Shown one piece after another: positions 8,161-21,838 of a stretch of 44,711 bases of DNA. Origin of the DNA: Burkholderiales bacterium (GTDB taxonomy: Bacteria; Pseudomonadota; Gammaproteobacteria; Burkholderiales; JACMKV01). The stretch covers positions 1-44,711 of the forward strand of contig JACDAM010000082.1 of NCBI GenBank assembly GCA_013695435.1, read 5' to 3'. Position 1 is the stretch's first letter; each line of letters opens with the position of its first letter. A model generated the notes under the pieces. That model saw nothing but the letters and a program-made list of their open reading frames with translations. It ran no database searches and had not been told where the DNA came from. The translations under genes were made by a program, and so were the position numbers.

Positions 8161-8640
8161 GTGTTCAAGACGGCGGACTTGTGTGATCGGTTTGATGGCA
8201 AGATCGAGGTTGCCGCGCCGGTGTTTCAGGCTTACGGCGGAAACATCGCATTCAGCGGCACGATTCGCACGGTAAAAGTGCACGAAGACAACGTGCTGGT
8301 CAAGCAGATGTTATCCAGCCCCGGCAACGGTTCGGTACTGGTCATAGATGGCGGCGCTTCTCTGCACTGCGCGCTCGTCGGCGATCAACTGGCCGCGATG
8401 GCGAACGATAATGACTGGAGCGGCCTTGTCGTGAACGGCTGCATTCGCGATTCGGAAGCCATAAACAAGACCGCAGTTGGTGTGCGAGCCCTCGCCACCC
8501 ACCCGCGGCGCAGCATAAAAAAAGGCGCCGGCGACGTGGATATTCCGGTTCGTTTTGCCGGCGTTTTATACGTTCCGGGGCATCACATTTATATCGATGA
8601 AGACGGAATCGTAATCAGTGCCGCCTCCCTCGTCAGCTAG
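8161..8640 (+). CDS. RraA family protein (RNase E regulator-like / putative HMG aldolase)
   Basis: 159 residues. The motifs FKTADLCDRF, QAYGGNIAFSG, the glycine-rich VIDGGASLHCALVGDQLA and GLVVNGCIRDS are those of RraA and its aldolase relatives. RraA inhibits RNase E; close homologues act as 4-hydroxy-4-methyl-2-oxoglutarate/oxaloacetate aldolases, and sequence alone does not separate the two. I place the start at GTG 8161: it gives the family N-terminus and has GGAG at 8150-8153, whereas the longer frame from 8080 adds 27 non-homologous residues. It is divergent from icd. Confidence 0.88.
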   Translation: MFKTADLCDRFDGKIEVAAPVFQAYGGNIAFSGTIRTVKVHEDNVLVKQMLSSPGNGSVLVIDGGASLHCALVGDQLAAMANDNDWSGLVVNGCIRDSEAINKTAVGVRALATHPRRSIKKGAGDVDIPVRFAGVLYVPGHHIYIDEDGIVISAASLVS

Positions 8641-8749
8641 TTCTATTTACTCGCAACCTGGTATCGTTCGCATAAGACGTGCAACGGGATGATCGTGTGT
8701 GGACTCAACCGCCTGAATTTAGTGCATTTCTGTGAGAGTTACAAAATTG

Positions 8750-8777
8750 TTGCAATGCACGAACGCCACGTTATACT
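8750..8777 (+). promoter_or_regulatory. Sigma-70 promoter upstream of aceA
   Basis: TTGCAA (8750-8755) and TATACT (8772-8777) are separated by 16 bp, a good housekeeping promoter. Transcription would start near 8784, leaving an unusually long leader (~240 nt) before the aceA ATG. Confidence 0.65.
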
Positions 8778-8783
8778 GTGACA

Positions 8784-9026
8784 GTAGATCACGAAACGCC
8801 AGCCAGTAAACCCTTGCCTGGCGTACAAGGGGCGGATGTCAACAACATCGTCGCCCTCCTGGTATGCCGGACCATCTCCGGCCGCCCCCGTGGGATATAG
8901 CCCGGCGCAGGCTGGGCTATATCATTTACACTGGACAGGCTGCCTCGTTTCGGCGCCTTGGGGACGTTGAGCGACAAATCGCTTGCAAGCTCTCCACAAA
9001 CCGACTATCGATAACAGGAGATATTT
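8784..9026 (+). promoter_or_regulatory. Long structured 5' leader of aceA
   Basis: This gene-free leader shows at least three potential stems. CGCCAG (8797-8802) pairs with CTGGCG (8818-8823). GGCG-GATGT pairs with ACATC-GT-CGCC (about 8831-8855). A 9-bp perfect stem pairs ATATAGCCC (8895-8903) with GGGCTATAT (8914-8922). The last stem has no T-run, so it is not a plain terminator. A ribosome site (AACAGGAGA) precedes the aceA start. The arrangement suggests a regulatory leader, but I recognise no known riboswitch class. The 8641-8749 stretch upstream holds no gene. Confidence 0.45.
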
Positions 9027-10304
9027 ATGGACCGTGCTCAGGACATTGCGCAGATCAAGAAAGATTGGGCTGAAAATCCGCGCTGGAGTGGTATTGCCCG
9101 CCCTTATACCGCCGAAGACGTCTGTCGTTTACGCGGGACCGTTCAGATCGAACATACGCTGGCAAAACGCGGTGCCGAGAAGCTCTGGGGTCTGGTCAAC
9201 AGCGAGCCCTATGTAAATTCACTGGGCACCCTGACCGGCAATCAGGCAATGCAGCAGGTCAAGGCAGGCCTCAAGGCAGTTTATTTGTCGGGATGGCAAG
9301 TCGCAGCCGACGCCAACGATTCAACCCAGATGTATCCGGATCAATCGCTGTATTCCGTCAGCAGCGTGCCGACCGTGGTTCGCAGAATCAATAACGCATT
9401 TATTCGGGCCGATCAGTTGAACCACGCTGAAGGCAACGACACCATCGACTGGTTCGCGCCGATCGTTGCCGACGCCGAAGCCGGGTTTGGCGGCGTCCTC
9501 AACGCGCACGAGCTTATGAAGGCGATGATAGAAGCAGGCGCCGCCGGCGTGCATTTCGAGGATCAGCTGGCCTCAGCCAAAAAATGCGGGCACATGGGCG
9601 GCAAAGTGTTGGTGCCGACGCAAGAAGCGGTGCAAAAATTGATCGCGGCGCGTCTCGCCGCCGACATACAAGGAACGTCCACGCTCATTTTCGCGCGCAC
9701 CGATGCCGAAGCAGCCAATCTGCTGACCTCCGATGTCGACGACAACGACAAACCCTTCTGTACCGGTGAGCGTACCAACGAAGGCTTTTACCGGGTTCTG
9801 AACGGGTTACAGCAATCCGTTTCGCGCGGCCTGGCTTATGCGCCCTATGCCGACCTCGTCTGGTGTGAAACCGGCAAACCCGATCTCGAGTTCGCCAAGA
9901 AATACGCCGAAGCAATACGCGCCAAGTTTCCGAACAAAATGCTGGCCTACAACTGCTCGCCGTCTTTCAACTGGAAGAAAAATCTGGACGACGCGACCAT
10001 CGCCAAGTTCCAGCGCGAACTGGGCGCGATGGGCTATAAGTTCCAGTTCATTACCCTGGCCGGCTTCCATGTGCTCAATTACAGCATGTTCGAACTCGCG
10101 CACGCCTACTCCAAGAAAGGCATGACGGCATTCGTCGAGTTGCAGCAGAAGGAGTTTGCCGCTGCAGATATCGGCTTTACCGCGGTAAAGCATCAGAGGG
10201 AAGTTGGAACGGGTTACTTCGACGCGGTGACCCAGGTAATTCAATCGGGGCAATCATCGACGACGGCGCTGACCGGTTCCACCGAAGAAGAACAGTTCGT
10301 ATAA
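9027..10304 (+). CDS. aceA: Isocitrate lyase
   Basis: 425 residues, a normal bacterial length. It cleaves isocitrate to succinate and glyoxylate, the first step of the glyoxylate shunt. The catalytic signature KKCGHMGGK is present with the nucleophile Cys187. [10 protein letters not shown], the metal-binding [10 protein letters not shown] region and YNCSPSFNW are also seen. A strong AGGAGA ribosome site supports the ATG. It is followed by a terminator and then malate synthase, the second shunt enzyme. Growth on acetate, fatty acids or polyhydroxybutyrate would require both. Confidence 0.97.
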   Translation: MDRAQDIAQIKKDWAENPRWSGIARPYTAEDVCRLRGTVQIEHTLAKRGAEKLWGLVNSEPYVNSLGTLTGNQAMQQVKAGLKAVYLSGWQVAADANDSTQMYPDQSLYSVSSVPTVVRRINNAFIRADQLNHAEGNDTIDWFAPIVADAEAGFGGVLNAHELMKAMIEAGAAGVHFEDQLASAKKCGHMGGKVLVPTQEAVQKLIAARLAADIQGTSTLIFARTDAEAANLLTSDVDDNDKPFCTGERTNEGFYRVLNGLQQSVSRGLAYAPYADLVWCETGKPDLEFAKKYAEAIRAKFPNKMLAYNCSPSFNWKKNLDDATIAKFQRELGAMGYKFQFITLAGFHVLNYSMFELAHAYSKKGMTAFVELQQKEFAAADIGFTAVKHQREVGTGYFDAVTQVIQSGQSSTTALTGSTEEEQFV

Positions 10305-10316
10305 CGCATCGAGAAG

Positions 10317-10351
10317 ACGCCGCACTGTCCAGAGGGCTGTGCGGCGTTTTT
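10317..10351 (+). terminator. Rho-independent terminator after aceA
   Basis: ACGCCGCAC (10317-10325) pairs with GTGCGGCGT (10339-10347) and is followed by T residues. It separates aceA from aceB, so aceB is probably expressed partly from its own signals or by read-through. Confidence 0.8.
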
Positions 10352-10386
10352 CATGGGTCTTAAGAATGACGCAGGAGATTCGCAAC

Positions 10387-11991
10387 ATGAAGCCTCAAGA
10401 TTTTTTACCCGACGGGGTGCAGATACACGCTGAAGTAACGCATGCGTTTGCGGAGATTCTCACGCCTGATGCCCTGCGCTTCATTGCTTCGCTCGCCAGC
10501 ACTTTCGAACCGCGGCGCCAGCGCTTGCTGAATGCGCGCAAGCTTCGCCAGGATTTTTTCGATGGCGGAGGACGCCCGGATTTTCTGCCGCAAACCGCCC
10601 ATATCCGCGATGGTTCCTGGACTGTCAATCCTCTGCCCGCCGACCTGCAGGACCGCCGCGTCGAAATTACCGGTCCGGTCGATCGCAAGATGGTCATTAA
10701 CGCGCTGAATTCCGGCGCCCAGACGTTCATGGCGGATTTCGAGGATTCGCATACGCCAACATGGGAAAACAATCTCAACGGCCAGATCAATTTGCGCGAC
10801 GCGGCAAGCCGCACGATCACTTTCGTCAATCCCGCGGGCAAGCAGTATTCGCTGAATAGCCAATGTGCGACTCTGCTGGTCCGCCCGCGCGGTTGGCATT
10901 TGCCGGAAAAACATCTGACCGTCGACGGTCAGCCGATCTCCGGTTCGCTGTTCGATTTCGGACTTTACCTGTTCCACAATGCAGCGAAGCTGCTGGCGCG
11001 AAATTCCGGTCCATACTTCTATTTGCCGAAGCTGGAAAGCCATCTTGAGGCGCGCTTGTGGAATGACGTTTTCGTGTTTTCCCAGGAAGCGCTGGGCATC
11101 GCGCGCGGCACGATCAAAGCGACGGTCCTAATCGAAACCGTTCTCGGCGCGTTCGAGATGGATGAAATCCTGTACGAGCTTCGCGAGCATTCGGCCGGGC
11201 TCAATTCGGGACGCTGGGACTACATCTTCAGTTGCATCAAGAAATTCCGGAACGATCCGGATTTCGTCCTCGCCGATCGCGCGCAGGTGACGATGACGAG
11301 TCCGTTCATGCGCGCCTATGCGCTGCTGCTGGTCAAGACCTGCCACAAGCGCAACGCTCACGCCATGGGCGGCATGGCGGCGCAGATCCCGATCGGCGGC
11401 GATCCCGCCGCGAACGAAGCCGCGCTGGCGCGCGTTCGAACCGACAAGGAGCGCGAAGCCAACGACGGTTATGACGGCACCTGGGTTGCGCACCCGAAGC
11501 TTGTGCCGATCGCGCGAGAGGCTTTCGATAAAGTCATGCGCGGCCCGAACCAGGTTTCAAAAAAACGCGACGATATTCAGATCAAGGCCGACGACTTGCT
11601 CGTCTTTGTCCCGCAAACGCCGATCACCGAAAACGGTTTGCGTTTGAACATCAACATAGGCATCCAATATCTGGGTAGCTGGCTGGCCGGTACCGGCTGC
11701 GCGCCGATACACCATCTGATGGAAGACGCCGCCACGGCCGAAATTTCGCGTTCGCAGATCTGGCACTGGATACGCAGCCCGAAAGGTGTACTCGAAGACG
11801 GCCGCAAGGTGAGCATCGAATTATTCCGGAAATTTTTGCCCGAGGAGCTTGCCAGGGTTCGCGCCGAACTCGGCGAAGCAGGTTTTGCGGCAGGCAGGTA
11901 CGATGCCGCGGCAGGCATGCTTAACGATCTGATCGTTCGCGAAGATTTTGTGGAATTCCTGACCTTGCCCGGCTACGACGCCATCGCCTAG
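10387..11991 (+). CDS. aceB: Malate synthase A
   Basis: 534 residues, matching the malate synthase A length. It condenses glyoxylate with acetyl-CoA to malate. Key parts seen are the substrate-binding [13 protein letters not shown] (shared by the family), [23 protein letters not shown], and the C-terminal catalytic region with [13 protein letters not shown] chose the ATG at 10387 because CAGGAG lies 10 bp upstream and the N-terminus fits; two in-frame ATGs further upstream fall in or near the aceA terminator. It completes the shunt with aceA. Confidence 0.96.
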   Translation: MKPQDFLPDGVQIHAEVTHAFAEILTPDALRFIASLASTFEPRRQRLLNARKLRQDFFDGGGRPDFLPQTAHIRDGSWTVNPLPADLQDRRVEITGPVDRKMVINALNSGAQTFMADFEDSHTPTWENNLNGQINLRDAASRTITFVNPAGKQYSLNSQCATLLVRPRGWHLPEKHLTVDGQPISGSLFDFGLYLFHNAAKLLARNSGPYFYLPKLESHLEARLWNDVFVFSQEALGIARGTIKATVLIETVLGAFEMDEILYELREHSAGLNSGRWDYIFSCIKKFRNDPDFVLADRAQVTMTSPFMRAYALLLVKTCHKRNAHAMGGMAAQIPIGGDPAANEAALARVRTDKEREANDGYDGTWVAHPKLVPIAREAFDKVMRGPNQVSKKRDDIQIKADDLLVFVPQTPITENGLRLNINIGIQYLGSWLAGTGCAPIHHLMEDAATAEISRSQIWHWIRSPKGVLEDGRKVSIELFRKFLPEELARVRAELGEAGFAAGRYDAAAGMLNDLIVREDFVEFLTLPGYDAIA

Positions 11992-12026
11992 CGCTCGCGT
12001 TGGCGCTTGTGCGCTAGAATTGCGGG

Positions 12027-12473
12027 ATGATATGGAAGCCGAATGTCACCGTTGCTGCGGTTGTCGAGAACGAAGGCAAATTTCTGCTTGTCGAGGAACG
12101 TATCGAGGGCGCCGCCGTGCTCAATCAGCCGGCCGGACATCTCGAATCGAACGAGTCGCTGATCGAGGCGGTGGCGCGCGAGACGCTTGAGGAATCGCGT
12201 TACCGCTTTTCACCCCGGGCGCTGGTCGGCATCTATCGCTCTCCGCATCCAACCGCCAAAACCATTTATTTGCGCTTTGCTTTCTGTGGCCGGCTGGATG
12301 GTCACGAGCCGACGCGTAAACTCGATCACGGCATACTGCGTCCGTTGTGGCTGAGCGAATCCGAAATCCGGCTCAGCGTCGCTCGCCATCGCTCGCCGCT
12401 GGTCCTCGCTTGCCTCGACGACTATATCGCCGGCAAGCGCTATCCGCTCGATCTCATTACGCATTTTCAGTAG
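12027..12473 (+). CDS. Nudix hydrolase, NudJ-like
   Basis: 148 residues with a Nudix box starting at Gly37 (GHLESNESL...REXLEES pattern). It resembles NudJ, a phosphatase acting on HMP-PP, thiamine pyrophosphate and nucleoside di/triphosphates; substrate is not certain from sequence. In many proteobacteria this gene sits immediately before mnmA, as here (25 bp gap), so they are probably co-transcribed. No Shine-Dalgarno is visible, and a TAGAAT box ends about 6 bp before the ATG, so the message may be leaderless. Confidence 0.9.
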   Translation: MIWKPNVTVAAVVENEGKFLLVEERIEGAAVLNQPAGHLESNESLIEAVARETLEESRYRFSPRALVGIYRSPHPTAKTIYLRFAFCGRLDGHEPTRKLDHGILRPLWLSESEIRLSVARHRSPLVLACLDDYIAGKRYPLDLITHFQ

Positions 12474-12498
12474 CTGTACCTCCACAATAGCTGCTCCT

Positions 12499-13560
12499 AT
12501 GAAAAGGCACATCGTCGTCGGGATGTCCGGCGGGGTCGACTCGTCGGTTGCCGCCTGGCTGCTGAAGCAGCAAGGTCACCGCGTGACCGGCCTGTTCATG
12601 AAGAATTGGGATGACGACGACCGCGATGATTATTGCCCGGCAAAACAGGATCTGATCGACGCTGTCGCGGTCGCGGATCGCATCGGCATCGATATCGACG
12701 CGGTGAATTTTTCCACCGAATACAAGGCGCGTGTATTCGAAAACTTTCTCGCTGAGTATAAAGCGGGCCGCACGCCGAATCCCGATGTGCTGTGTAATGC
12801 CGAAATCAAATTCAAAGCTTTTCTCGATCATGCGATCAACATGGGCGCGGACCTGATCGCGACCGGTCATTACGCGCAGACGCGTGAGATCGACGGCCTT
12901 GTCCAGCTATTGAAAGCGGAGGATGGCAGCAAGGACCAAAGCTATTTTTTGTATCGCCTGAATCAAAAGCAGTTGCGCAAAACGCTGTTCCCGGTCGGCG
13001 GCTTGTACAAGCGCGAAGTGCGCGAAATCGCCCGACGCGAGGGCCTGCCGGTGTTCGCCAAAAAAGACAGCACGGGAATCTGTTTCATCGGCGAACGCCC
13101 GTTTCGGGAGTTTCTGAGCCGCTATCTGCCCGAGAGCCCGGGGCCGATCGAAAACGTCGACGGCAAGCAGATAGGCACGCATTCAGGATTGATGTTCTAC
13201 ACTCTTGGTCAACGTCAAGGCATCGGCGTCGGCGGCGCCGGCGAGCCGTGGTATGTCGCCGGCAAGGATATGGCGCGCAATCGCCTGATCGTCGTGCAGG
13301 GCAGAGACCACCCGGCGCTGCTCGGCGATCGTATAATGGCGAAAGATTTGAACTGGATCAGCGGGCGGGCGCCGCGCTGCAATTGGGTCTATGCGGCCAA
13401 AAGCCGCTACCGCCAGGCGGACGCGCCATGCAGCATCGCTCGGCTACAGCCGGATTTTTGCGAAATCGAATTTGCCGAGCCGCAGTGGGCGGTAACGCCG
13501 GGACAATCGGTTGTTGTCTACGAAAGCCGGGTCTGCCTGGGCGGCGGCGTTATACAGTGA
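12499..13560 (+). CDS. mnmA: tRNA-specific 2-thiouridylase MnmA
   Basis: 353 residues. It makes the 2-thio group of mnm5s2U34 in tRNAs for Glu, Gln and Lys, using ATP and sulfur relayed by the Tus/IscS system. The ATP-binding P-loop GMSGGVDSS lies at 8-16. The two catalytic cysteines are Cys99 (NPDVLCN) and Cys195 ([11 protein letters not shown]). The length and C-terminal beta-barrel are normal. It follows the Nudix gene by 25 bp and is convergent with the GST gene. Confidence 0.97.
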   Translation: MKRHIVVGMSGGVDSSVAAWLLKQQGHRVTGLFMKNWDDDDRDDYCPAKQDLIDAVAVADRIGIDIDAVNFSTEYKARVFENFLAEYKAGRTPNPDVLCNAEIKFKAFLDHAINMGADLIATGHYAQTREIDGLVQLLKAEDGSKDQSYFLYRLNQKQLRKTLFPVGGLYKREVREIARREGLPVFAKKDSTGICFIGERPFREFLSRYLPESPGPIENVDGKQIGTHSGLMFYTLGQRQGIGVGGAGEPWYVAGKDMARNRLIVVQGRDHPALLGDRIMAKDLNWISGRAPRCNWVYAAKSRYRQADAPCSIARLQPDFCEIEFAEPQWAVTPGQSVVVYESRVCLGGGVIQ

Positions 13561-13634
13561 CAACGCGGTGACGGCAAAGGCGGGCCTGATGGCAATTGTT
13601 GTTACCTCGCGTTGTTGCCTCGACTGCTGCGCTG

Positions 13635-14246
13635 CTAGGCGGGCGGCGGTACGGTGTCGTTGAACGACGGCCTTTTCGCCAGCTTCTCGGCGTGCCGATT
13701 CAGATTCGGATAATCGTCGCGCCATGTGATGTCGCTGAAGCGAAGATCCAGATAAAACAGCGCGCAGCCGAGCGCGACGTCGGCCAGATTGTAGTTCTCG
13801 CCGCAACAGAAATTCTTCTCGCCGAGATCGCGCGCGGCGGAACGCAAGCCTGTCCCGATTTTCTTGTACTGCCGATCGATCCAGCTGGCGCTCTGCTGGG
13901 ATTCAGAACGCTTTCTTTCCAGGAAAATCGTAGCAGCCGCATCGCAGATGCCATCGGCCAGGGCTTCCCAGCGCTTGACGACGATGCGTTGCCGGTTTGG
14001 CTCGGGGATAAGGCGGGCGACAGGCGTAATCGTATCGAGATATTCGACGATCACGCGGGAATCGAACAGCGATGTGCCATCGTCCATCAACAGGACCGGC
14101 ACCTTGCCGAGGGGATTGTGATCCGGAACGTGCGTCGACTTTTCCCACGGATTGGCGATCTCGAGTTCGCAATCGATACGCTTTTCCGCCATCACGACAC
14201 GAACCTTGCGTACAAAGGGACTCGTCAGGGAACCGAGCAGTTTCAT
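13635..14246 (-). CDS. Glutathione S-transferase family protein (YibF-like)
   Basis: 203 residues. The N-terminal thioredoxin-like domain (1-80) carries the glutathione-binding TSPFVRKVR and GKVPVLLMDDG--LFDS-VI-EYL motifs; the rest is the all-helical GST domain. It resembles E. coli YibF. The substrate is unknown. It is divergent from purB with about 145 bp between them, and no partner gene suggests a pathway. Confidence 0.9.
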   Translation of the reverse strand: MKLLGSLTSPFVRKVRVVMAEKRIDCELEIANPWEKSTHVPDHNPLGKVPVLLMDDGTSLFDSRVIVEYLDTITPVARLIPEPNRQRIVVKRWEALADGICDAAATIFLERKRSESQQSASWIDRQYKKIGTGLRSAARDLGEKNFCCGENYNLADVALGCALFYLDLRFSDITWRDDYPNLNRHAEKLAKRPSFNDTVPPPA

Positions 14247-14376
14247 GGCTGTTTTTGAAGGGGAACTGGAAAGTTTTTGGGGAACCGGATCGGCCTGCTT
14301 TGGGAAACCGAAACGCCCGCATTATAACACGCGCCCTCCCGGCGGCGGCCTCTGGCAGCGGCTGCGCCCATGCTAA

Positions 14377-15762
<1,386 letters not shown>

Positions 15763-15831
15763 GCGAGCCGCCAACCCTTTTCCGAGATGCACTCCTGCTT
15801 TTGTTGAATATATTGCGCGCCGCTGCGACGC

Positions 15832-16482
15832 CTACGCCGCCGCTTTGCCGCGCCTGGCTTTGAGGTACTCGAACACGCCGGGCAGGATTGACAGCACGAT
15901 GATGCCGATCACCACGGCACCGAAATTCTGTTTCACGATGGGCAGGTTACCGAAGAAGTAGCCGAGGTAAGTCAGCGAAGCGACCCACAGGATGGCGCCA
16001 ATCACGTTGAATGCGAGGAACCGCCGGTACGCCATATCGCCGATGCCGGCGACGAAAGGCGCAAACGTGCGGATGATGGGCACGAAGCGCGCGATGATGA
16101 TGGTCTTGCCGCCGTGCCGCTCGTAAAAGCGCTGGGTTCTCTGCAAATATTCGATCTTCAGCCAGCGCGCGTTTTTGTTCTGAAAAACCTTGGGCCCCAG
16201 ATACGCGCCGACCGCGTAATTCACGCTGTCTCCGGCAATTGCCGCGACGATCAGCAACGCAACCACCAGGTTGACATCCATATTGCCGCCGGCCGCCAGG
16301 GTTCCCGCGACGAACAGCAGCGAATCCCCAGGCAAAAACGGCGTGACGACAAGCCCGGTTTCGCAAAAAACGATCAGGAACAAGAGCGCATAAATCCAGC
16401 CGCCATAGTTCTGCACGACCCACACCAGGCGGTCATCGAAGTGCAGCAGGATATCGAAAAGATTGGTGAGGAGCTCCATCAA
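15832..16482 (-). CDS. DedA family membrane protein
   Basis: 216 residues with about four to five membrane segments. The DedA signature is clear: FCETGLVVTPFLPGDSLLF near residues 39-57, and FVPIIRTFAPFVAG with the conserved arginine. DedA proteins are inner-membrane and thought to move lipids (undecaprenyl phosphate or phosphatidylethanolamine in different members); the substrate here is unknown. It lies 25 bp downstream of secF and may be read with the sec operon. Confidence 0.92.
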   Translation of the reverse strand: MMELLTNLFDILLHFDDRLVWVVQNYGGWIYALLFLIVFCETGLVVTPFLPGDSLLFVAGTLAAGGNMDVNLVVALLIVAAIAGDSVNYAVGAYLGPKVFQNKNARWLKIEYLQRTQRFYERHGGKTIIIARFVPIIRTFAPFVAGIGDMAYRRFLAFNVIGAILWVASLTYLGYFFGNLPIVKQNFGAVVIGIIVLSILPGVFEYLKARRGKAAA

Positions 16483-16507
16483 ACCGGCCGCCCTGTGATT
16501 GCTGACT

Positions 16508-17437
16508 TCACGGTGCAGCAGGCGCTTCTTTCTTGTCGACCTTGATGAAATCCTCGCGGGAAACGCCGAGCCACAGCACGATCGGGCTTGCCACCAGCAC
16601 CGACGAGTAGATGCCGAACAGGATGCCTATGGTCAGCGCCACGGCGAAATAATGCAGCGCATGGCCGCCGAACAACAGCATCGACAACACGGCAAGCTGC
16701 GTCGATCCGTGCGTGATAATGGTGCGCGACATGGTTCGCGTGATCGCGTTGTCGATGATCTGGGGTACCGAAGCCTTGCGCATCTTGCGGAAATTCTCGC
16801 GCACGCGATCGAACACGACGACCGATTCGTTGACCGAGTAACCGAGAATCGCGAGCACCGCGGCGAGCACCGGCAGCGAGAACTCCCACTGAAAAAACGC
16901 GAAAAATCCGAGGATGATGATGACGTCATGGAGGTTAGCGATCAGCGCGGCGACGGCGAACCGCCATTCGAAGCGAACCGCCAGATAAGCGACGATGCCG
17001 AGCGAAACCAGCAGAAGCGCGAGCGCGCCGTCGCTGACCAGTTCCTCGCCGACCTGGGGGCCGACAAACTCGACGCGCCGCACCTCGACCGTACTGTCAT
17101 CCTGCTGCAATGCCTGCAGCACCTGGCCGCTCAACTGCGCGCTGTTGGTATCGGCCTTCAGCGGCAGGCGGATCAGCACGTCGCGCGAAGTGCCGAAGTT
17201 CTGCACGCTCGCTTCGGTCAGATTCAATCCCTCAAGCGATGCGCGCACCTTGTCCAGTTCCGGCGCTTCGCTGTAATGGACCTCCATCAAGGTGCCGCCG
17301 GTAAAATCGACGCCGAAGTTGAGACCCCTGGTCGCGAGAAAAAGGATCGACAGCAGGAACGTCACGAGCGAGATCGTCGTCGTGTACTTTCCCCAACTCA
17401 TGAACGGGATGTCGTGCCTGATTCTGAAAAATTCCAT
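16508..17437 (-). CDS. secF: Protein translocase subunit SecF
   Basis: 309 residues. It has one N-terminal membrane helix, the periplasmic P4-like domain after GVDFTGGTLMEV, and five C-terminal helices with the conserved GYSVNESVVVFDRVREN motif. SecF works with SecD and YajC at the SecYEG channel, using the proton gradient to pull exported proteins into the periplasm. secD ends 27 bp upstream on the same strand. The last ~15 residues are basic and proline-rich. Confidence 0.97.
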   Translation of the reverse strand: MEFFRIRHDIPFMSWGKYTTTISLVTFLLSILFLATRGLNFGVDFTGGTLMEVHYSEAPELDKVRASLEGLNLTEASVQNFGTSRDVLIRLPLKADTNSAQLSGQVLQALQQDDSTVEVRRVEFVGPQVGEELVSDGALALLLVSLGIVAYLAVRFEWRFAVAALIANLHDVIIILGFFAFFQWEFSLPVLAAVLAILGYSVNESVVVFDRVRENFRKMRKASVPQIIDNAITRTMSRTIITHGSTQLAVLSMLLFGGHALHYFAVALTIGILFGIYSSVLVASPIVLWLGVSREDFIKVDKKEAPAAP

Positions 17438-17464
17438 CGCGAGCCTTTATTGGTTCGTAAGGAC

Positions 17465-19297
17465 CTAGCCTATCGGCAGCTTTGCGATCTTGCGTCGACC
17501 GCCGTAAACCAGGTTGACCATGCTGCGCGATACCATTACCGCGCTGAAAATCGAGGTCAGGATGCCGAGGCACAGCACAACCGCAAACCCGCGCACCGGC
17601 CCCGAGCCGAATGCAAACAAGGCGACGCCGGCAATCAGGGTCGTAATGTTCGAGTCGAGGATGGTGCCGAACGCGCGTTCATAGCCGGCGTGGATCGCCG
17701 CCTGCGGCGAAACGCCGTTGCGCAGTTCTTCGCGAATGCGCTCATTGATCAGCACGTTGGCATCGATCGCCATACCGATGGTCAGGGCGATCGCCGCCAT
17801 GCCGGGCAAGGTCAGCGTCGCTTGCAGCATCGACAGCATGGCGACCAGAAAAAGCACGTTGGCAGCCAGCGCGAGCACCGAAATCACGCCGAACACGAGG
17901 TAATAAATCGACATGAAGACAGCGATTGCGGCGAAGCCGAATAGCGTTGAGTTGAAACCCTTGCTGATATTGTCGGCCCCGAGACTAGGTCCAACCGTGC
18001 GTTCCTCGATGATTTCCATCGGCGCAGCCAGTGCGCCGGCGCGCAGCAGCAAGGCGACGTCGCGCGCTTCGATCGTCGTCATGCTGCCGCTGATCTGCAC
18101 CCGGCCGCCGCCGATTTCCTGGCGAATGACGGGCGCGGTCACCACTTCCGCCTTGCCTTTCTCGATCAGCAGAATGGCCATGCGCTTGCCGGTGTTTTCA
18201 CGGGTGACCTGCTGGAAAATGCGCGCGCCACTGCCGTCGAGATTGATGTGCACGGCCGGCTCACCGGTCTGGCTGTCGAAGCCGGGCTGGGCATCGGAAA
18301 TGCGGTCGCCGGTCAACACAACGTTTTTCTTGACCAGAACCGGCCGGCCATCCGGTTCGTAATAAAGCTCGGTACCGAATGGCGTCTGGCCGGCGACGGC
18401 CGCGCTGATCCGGCCCGGATCGGATTGCGGATCGGCATCGACCAGGCGCACTTCCAGAGTCGCCGTGCGGCCGAGAATATCCTTGGCTTTGGCTGTGTCC
18501 TGCACGCCGGGCAATTGCACGACCACCCGGCTCTCCCCCTGCTGCTGGATAATCGGCTCGGCAACGCCCAGCTCATTCACGCGATTGCGCAAGGTCGTGA
18601 TGTTCTGCTGGAGCGCGAAATCCTGGATGCGCTTTTGCGCTTCCGGTTTCAGTTGTGCGATCAGCCGCAGCTCACCGCCCTGTTGCTGCTCGCGCAGCGC
18701 AAGATCCGGCATGTTGCGCTCGATTTCCGCGATCGCGCGAGTGCGCGCTTCACCGTCCTTGAAGCGAATCTGTACTGTCTGTCCGTCGCGGGTGACGCCG
18801 CTATACGGAATTTTTTTGTCGCGCAGACCAGTACGGATGTCGTTGGCATAACGCTCGGCGGCTTGGGTCAGCGCCGCGCGCATATCGACTTCGAGCAGAA
18901 AATGCACGCCGCCGCGCAAATCGAGCCCCAGATACATCGGCAGCGCGCCGATCGCGGACAGCCATTGCGGGCTGCTCGACAAGAGATTCAGGGCAACGAT
19001 GTAACTCTCGCCGAGCGCGCCCTGCAGCACATCCTTGGCGCGCAATTGCGCATCGGTATCGGCAAGCCTGACCTTGATGCTGTTGGCATCGAGGAAAATG
19101 CCGCGTGCCGGAATGTTCGCTTTGCTCAGCGCCTCTTCCACCTTGCCGAGCAACGCGGTATCGACCTTGGCCGTCGATCGCAACGGAGATACCTGGACCG
19201 CAGGCGTTTCGCCAAAAAAATTCGGCAACGTATAAAGCAGGCCGATCAGCAACGCGACGCCGATAACGATGTACTTCCAGAGCGGATAACGATTCAT
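17465..19297 (-). CDS. secD: Protein translocase subunit SecD
   Basis: 610 residues, a normal SecD. The N-terminal helix (about 8-28) is followed by the periplasmic P1 domain with the conserved GLDLRGGVHFLLEVD, then the C-terminal six-helix bundle with LTIGMAIDANVLINERIREE. It partners SecF. In this operon the order of transcription is tgt, yajC, secD, secF and probably the DedA gene. Confidence 0.98.
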   Translation of the reverse strand: MNRYPLWKYIVIGVALLIGLLYTLPNFFGETPAVQVSPLRSTAKVDTALLGKVEEALSKANIPARGIFLDANSIKVRLADTDAQLRAKDVLQGALGESYIVALNLLSSSPQWLSAIGALPMYLGLDLRGGVHFLLEVDMRAALTQAAERYANDIRTGLRDKKIPYSGVTRDGQTVQIRFKDGEARTRAIAEIERNMPDLALREQQQGGELRLIAQLKPEAQKRIQDFALQQNITTLRNRVNELGVAEPIIQQQGESRVVVQLPGVQDTAKAKDILGRTATLEVRLVDADPQSDPGRISAAVAGQTPFGTELYYEPDGRPVLVKKNVVLTGDRISDAQPGFDSQTGEPAVHINLDGSGARIFQQVTRENTGKRMAILLIEKGKAEVVTAPVIRQEIGGGRVQISGSMTTIEARDVALLLRAGALAAPMEIIEERTVGPSLGADNISKGFNSTLFGFAAIAVFMSIYYLVFGVISVLALAANVLFLVAMLSMLQATLTLPGMAAIALTIGMAIDANVLINERIREELRNGVSPQAAIHAGYERAFGTILDSNITTLIAGVALFAFGSGPVRGFAVVLCLGILTSIFSAVMVSRSMVNLVYGGRRKIAKLPIG

Positions 19298-19396
19298 GTA
19301 AACCGTGAGCGCGCGGCGGAGGGGTTACGACAAAGGGCAGTCTGCTTTACATTCAACTCAGGCTTCGTCTGACACCTGGTTCGGCAGCCGTATCGT

Positions 19397-19720
19397 TCAA
19401 ACACCCTTCATCGTGCCCTTGGGCAGCAGCGTCTGGACGGCGATTTTCTGCACCTGGATTTCGACGTTGTTCGACACCTCGAGGCCGACATAATTGTCGC
19501 CAACCCTGGTCACGCGGCCCAGGGTTCCGCCGGCTGTGATCACCTCGTCCCCCTTCTGCAGCGCGGCCAGCATCGCGCGATGCTCTTTGGCGCGCTTGGA
19601 CTGTGGACGGATCATCAGGAAATACAGCAGCACGAACATCAGGATGATGGGCAGCAGACCGATCAGATCGAGTCCACCTGGCGCTGGTGCGGCTTGCGCG
19701 TGAGCTTCACTGATTAACAC
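19397..19720 (-). CDS. yajC: SecDF accessory membrane protein YajC
   Basis: 107 residues. A single membrane helix (about 15-36, ending in FLMIRPQSKRAKEH) is followed by a cytoplasmic domain with GDEVITAGGTLGRVTRV. YajC binds SecDF. I chose the GTG at 19720, preceded by GGAG, because it gives the family start (M)LISEAHAQ. An upstream ATG at 19759 would add 13 unusual residues. It lies 99 bp before secD and 69 bp after tgt. Confidence 0.94.
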   Translation of the reverse strand: MLISEAHAQAAPAPGGLDLIGLLPIILMFVLLYFLMIRPQSKRAKEHRAMLAALQKGDEVITAGGTLGRVTRVGDNYVGLEVSNNVEIQVQKIAVQTLLPKGTMKGV

Positions 19721-19789
19721 GACGATCTCCAGGTGACGGCAAAAAGGGCAAGACGACAAGCCCGATCGCCAATTGCGAAAACGCGGATT

Positions 19790-21811
<2,022 letters not shown>

Positions 21812-21838
21812 TCGCCGCGCTTCCCGGCTTTGCGCGCG

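Noticed and set aside
16499-17944. Long plus-strand open frame (481 codons) rich in Arg/His/Gln
   Set aside because: It is antisense to secF and secD, whose motifs are unmistakable; composition is that of a GC-rich shadow frame.
18248-19372. 374-codon plus-strand open frame
   Set aside because: Antisense to secD with no ribosome site or recognisable motif.
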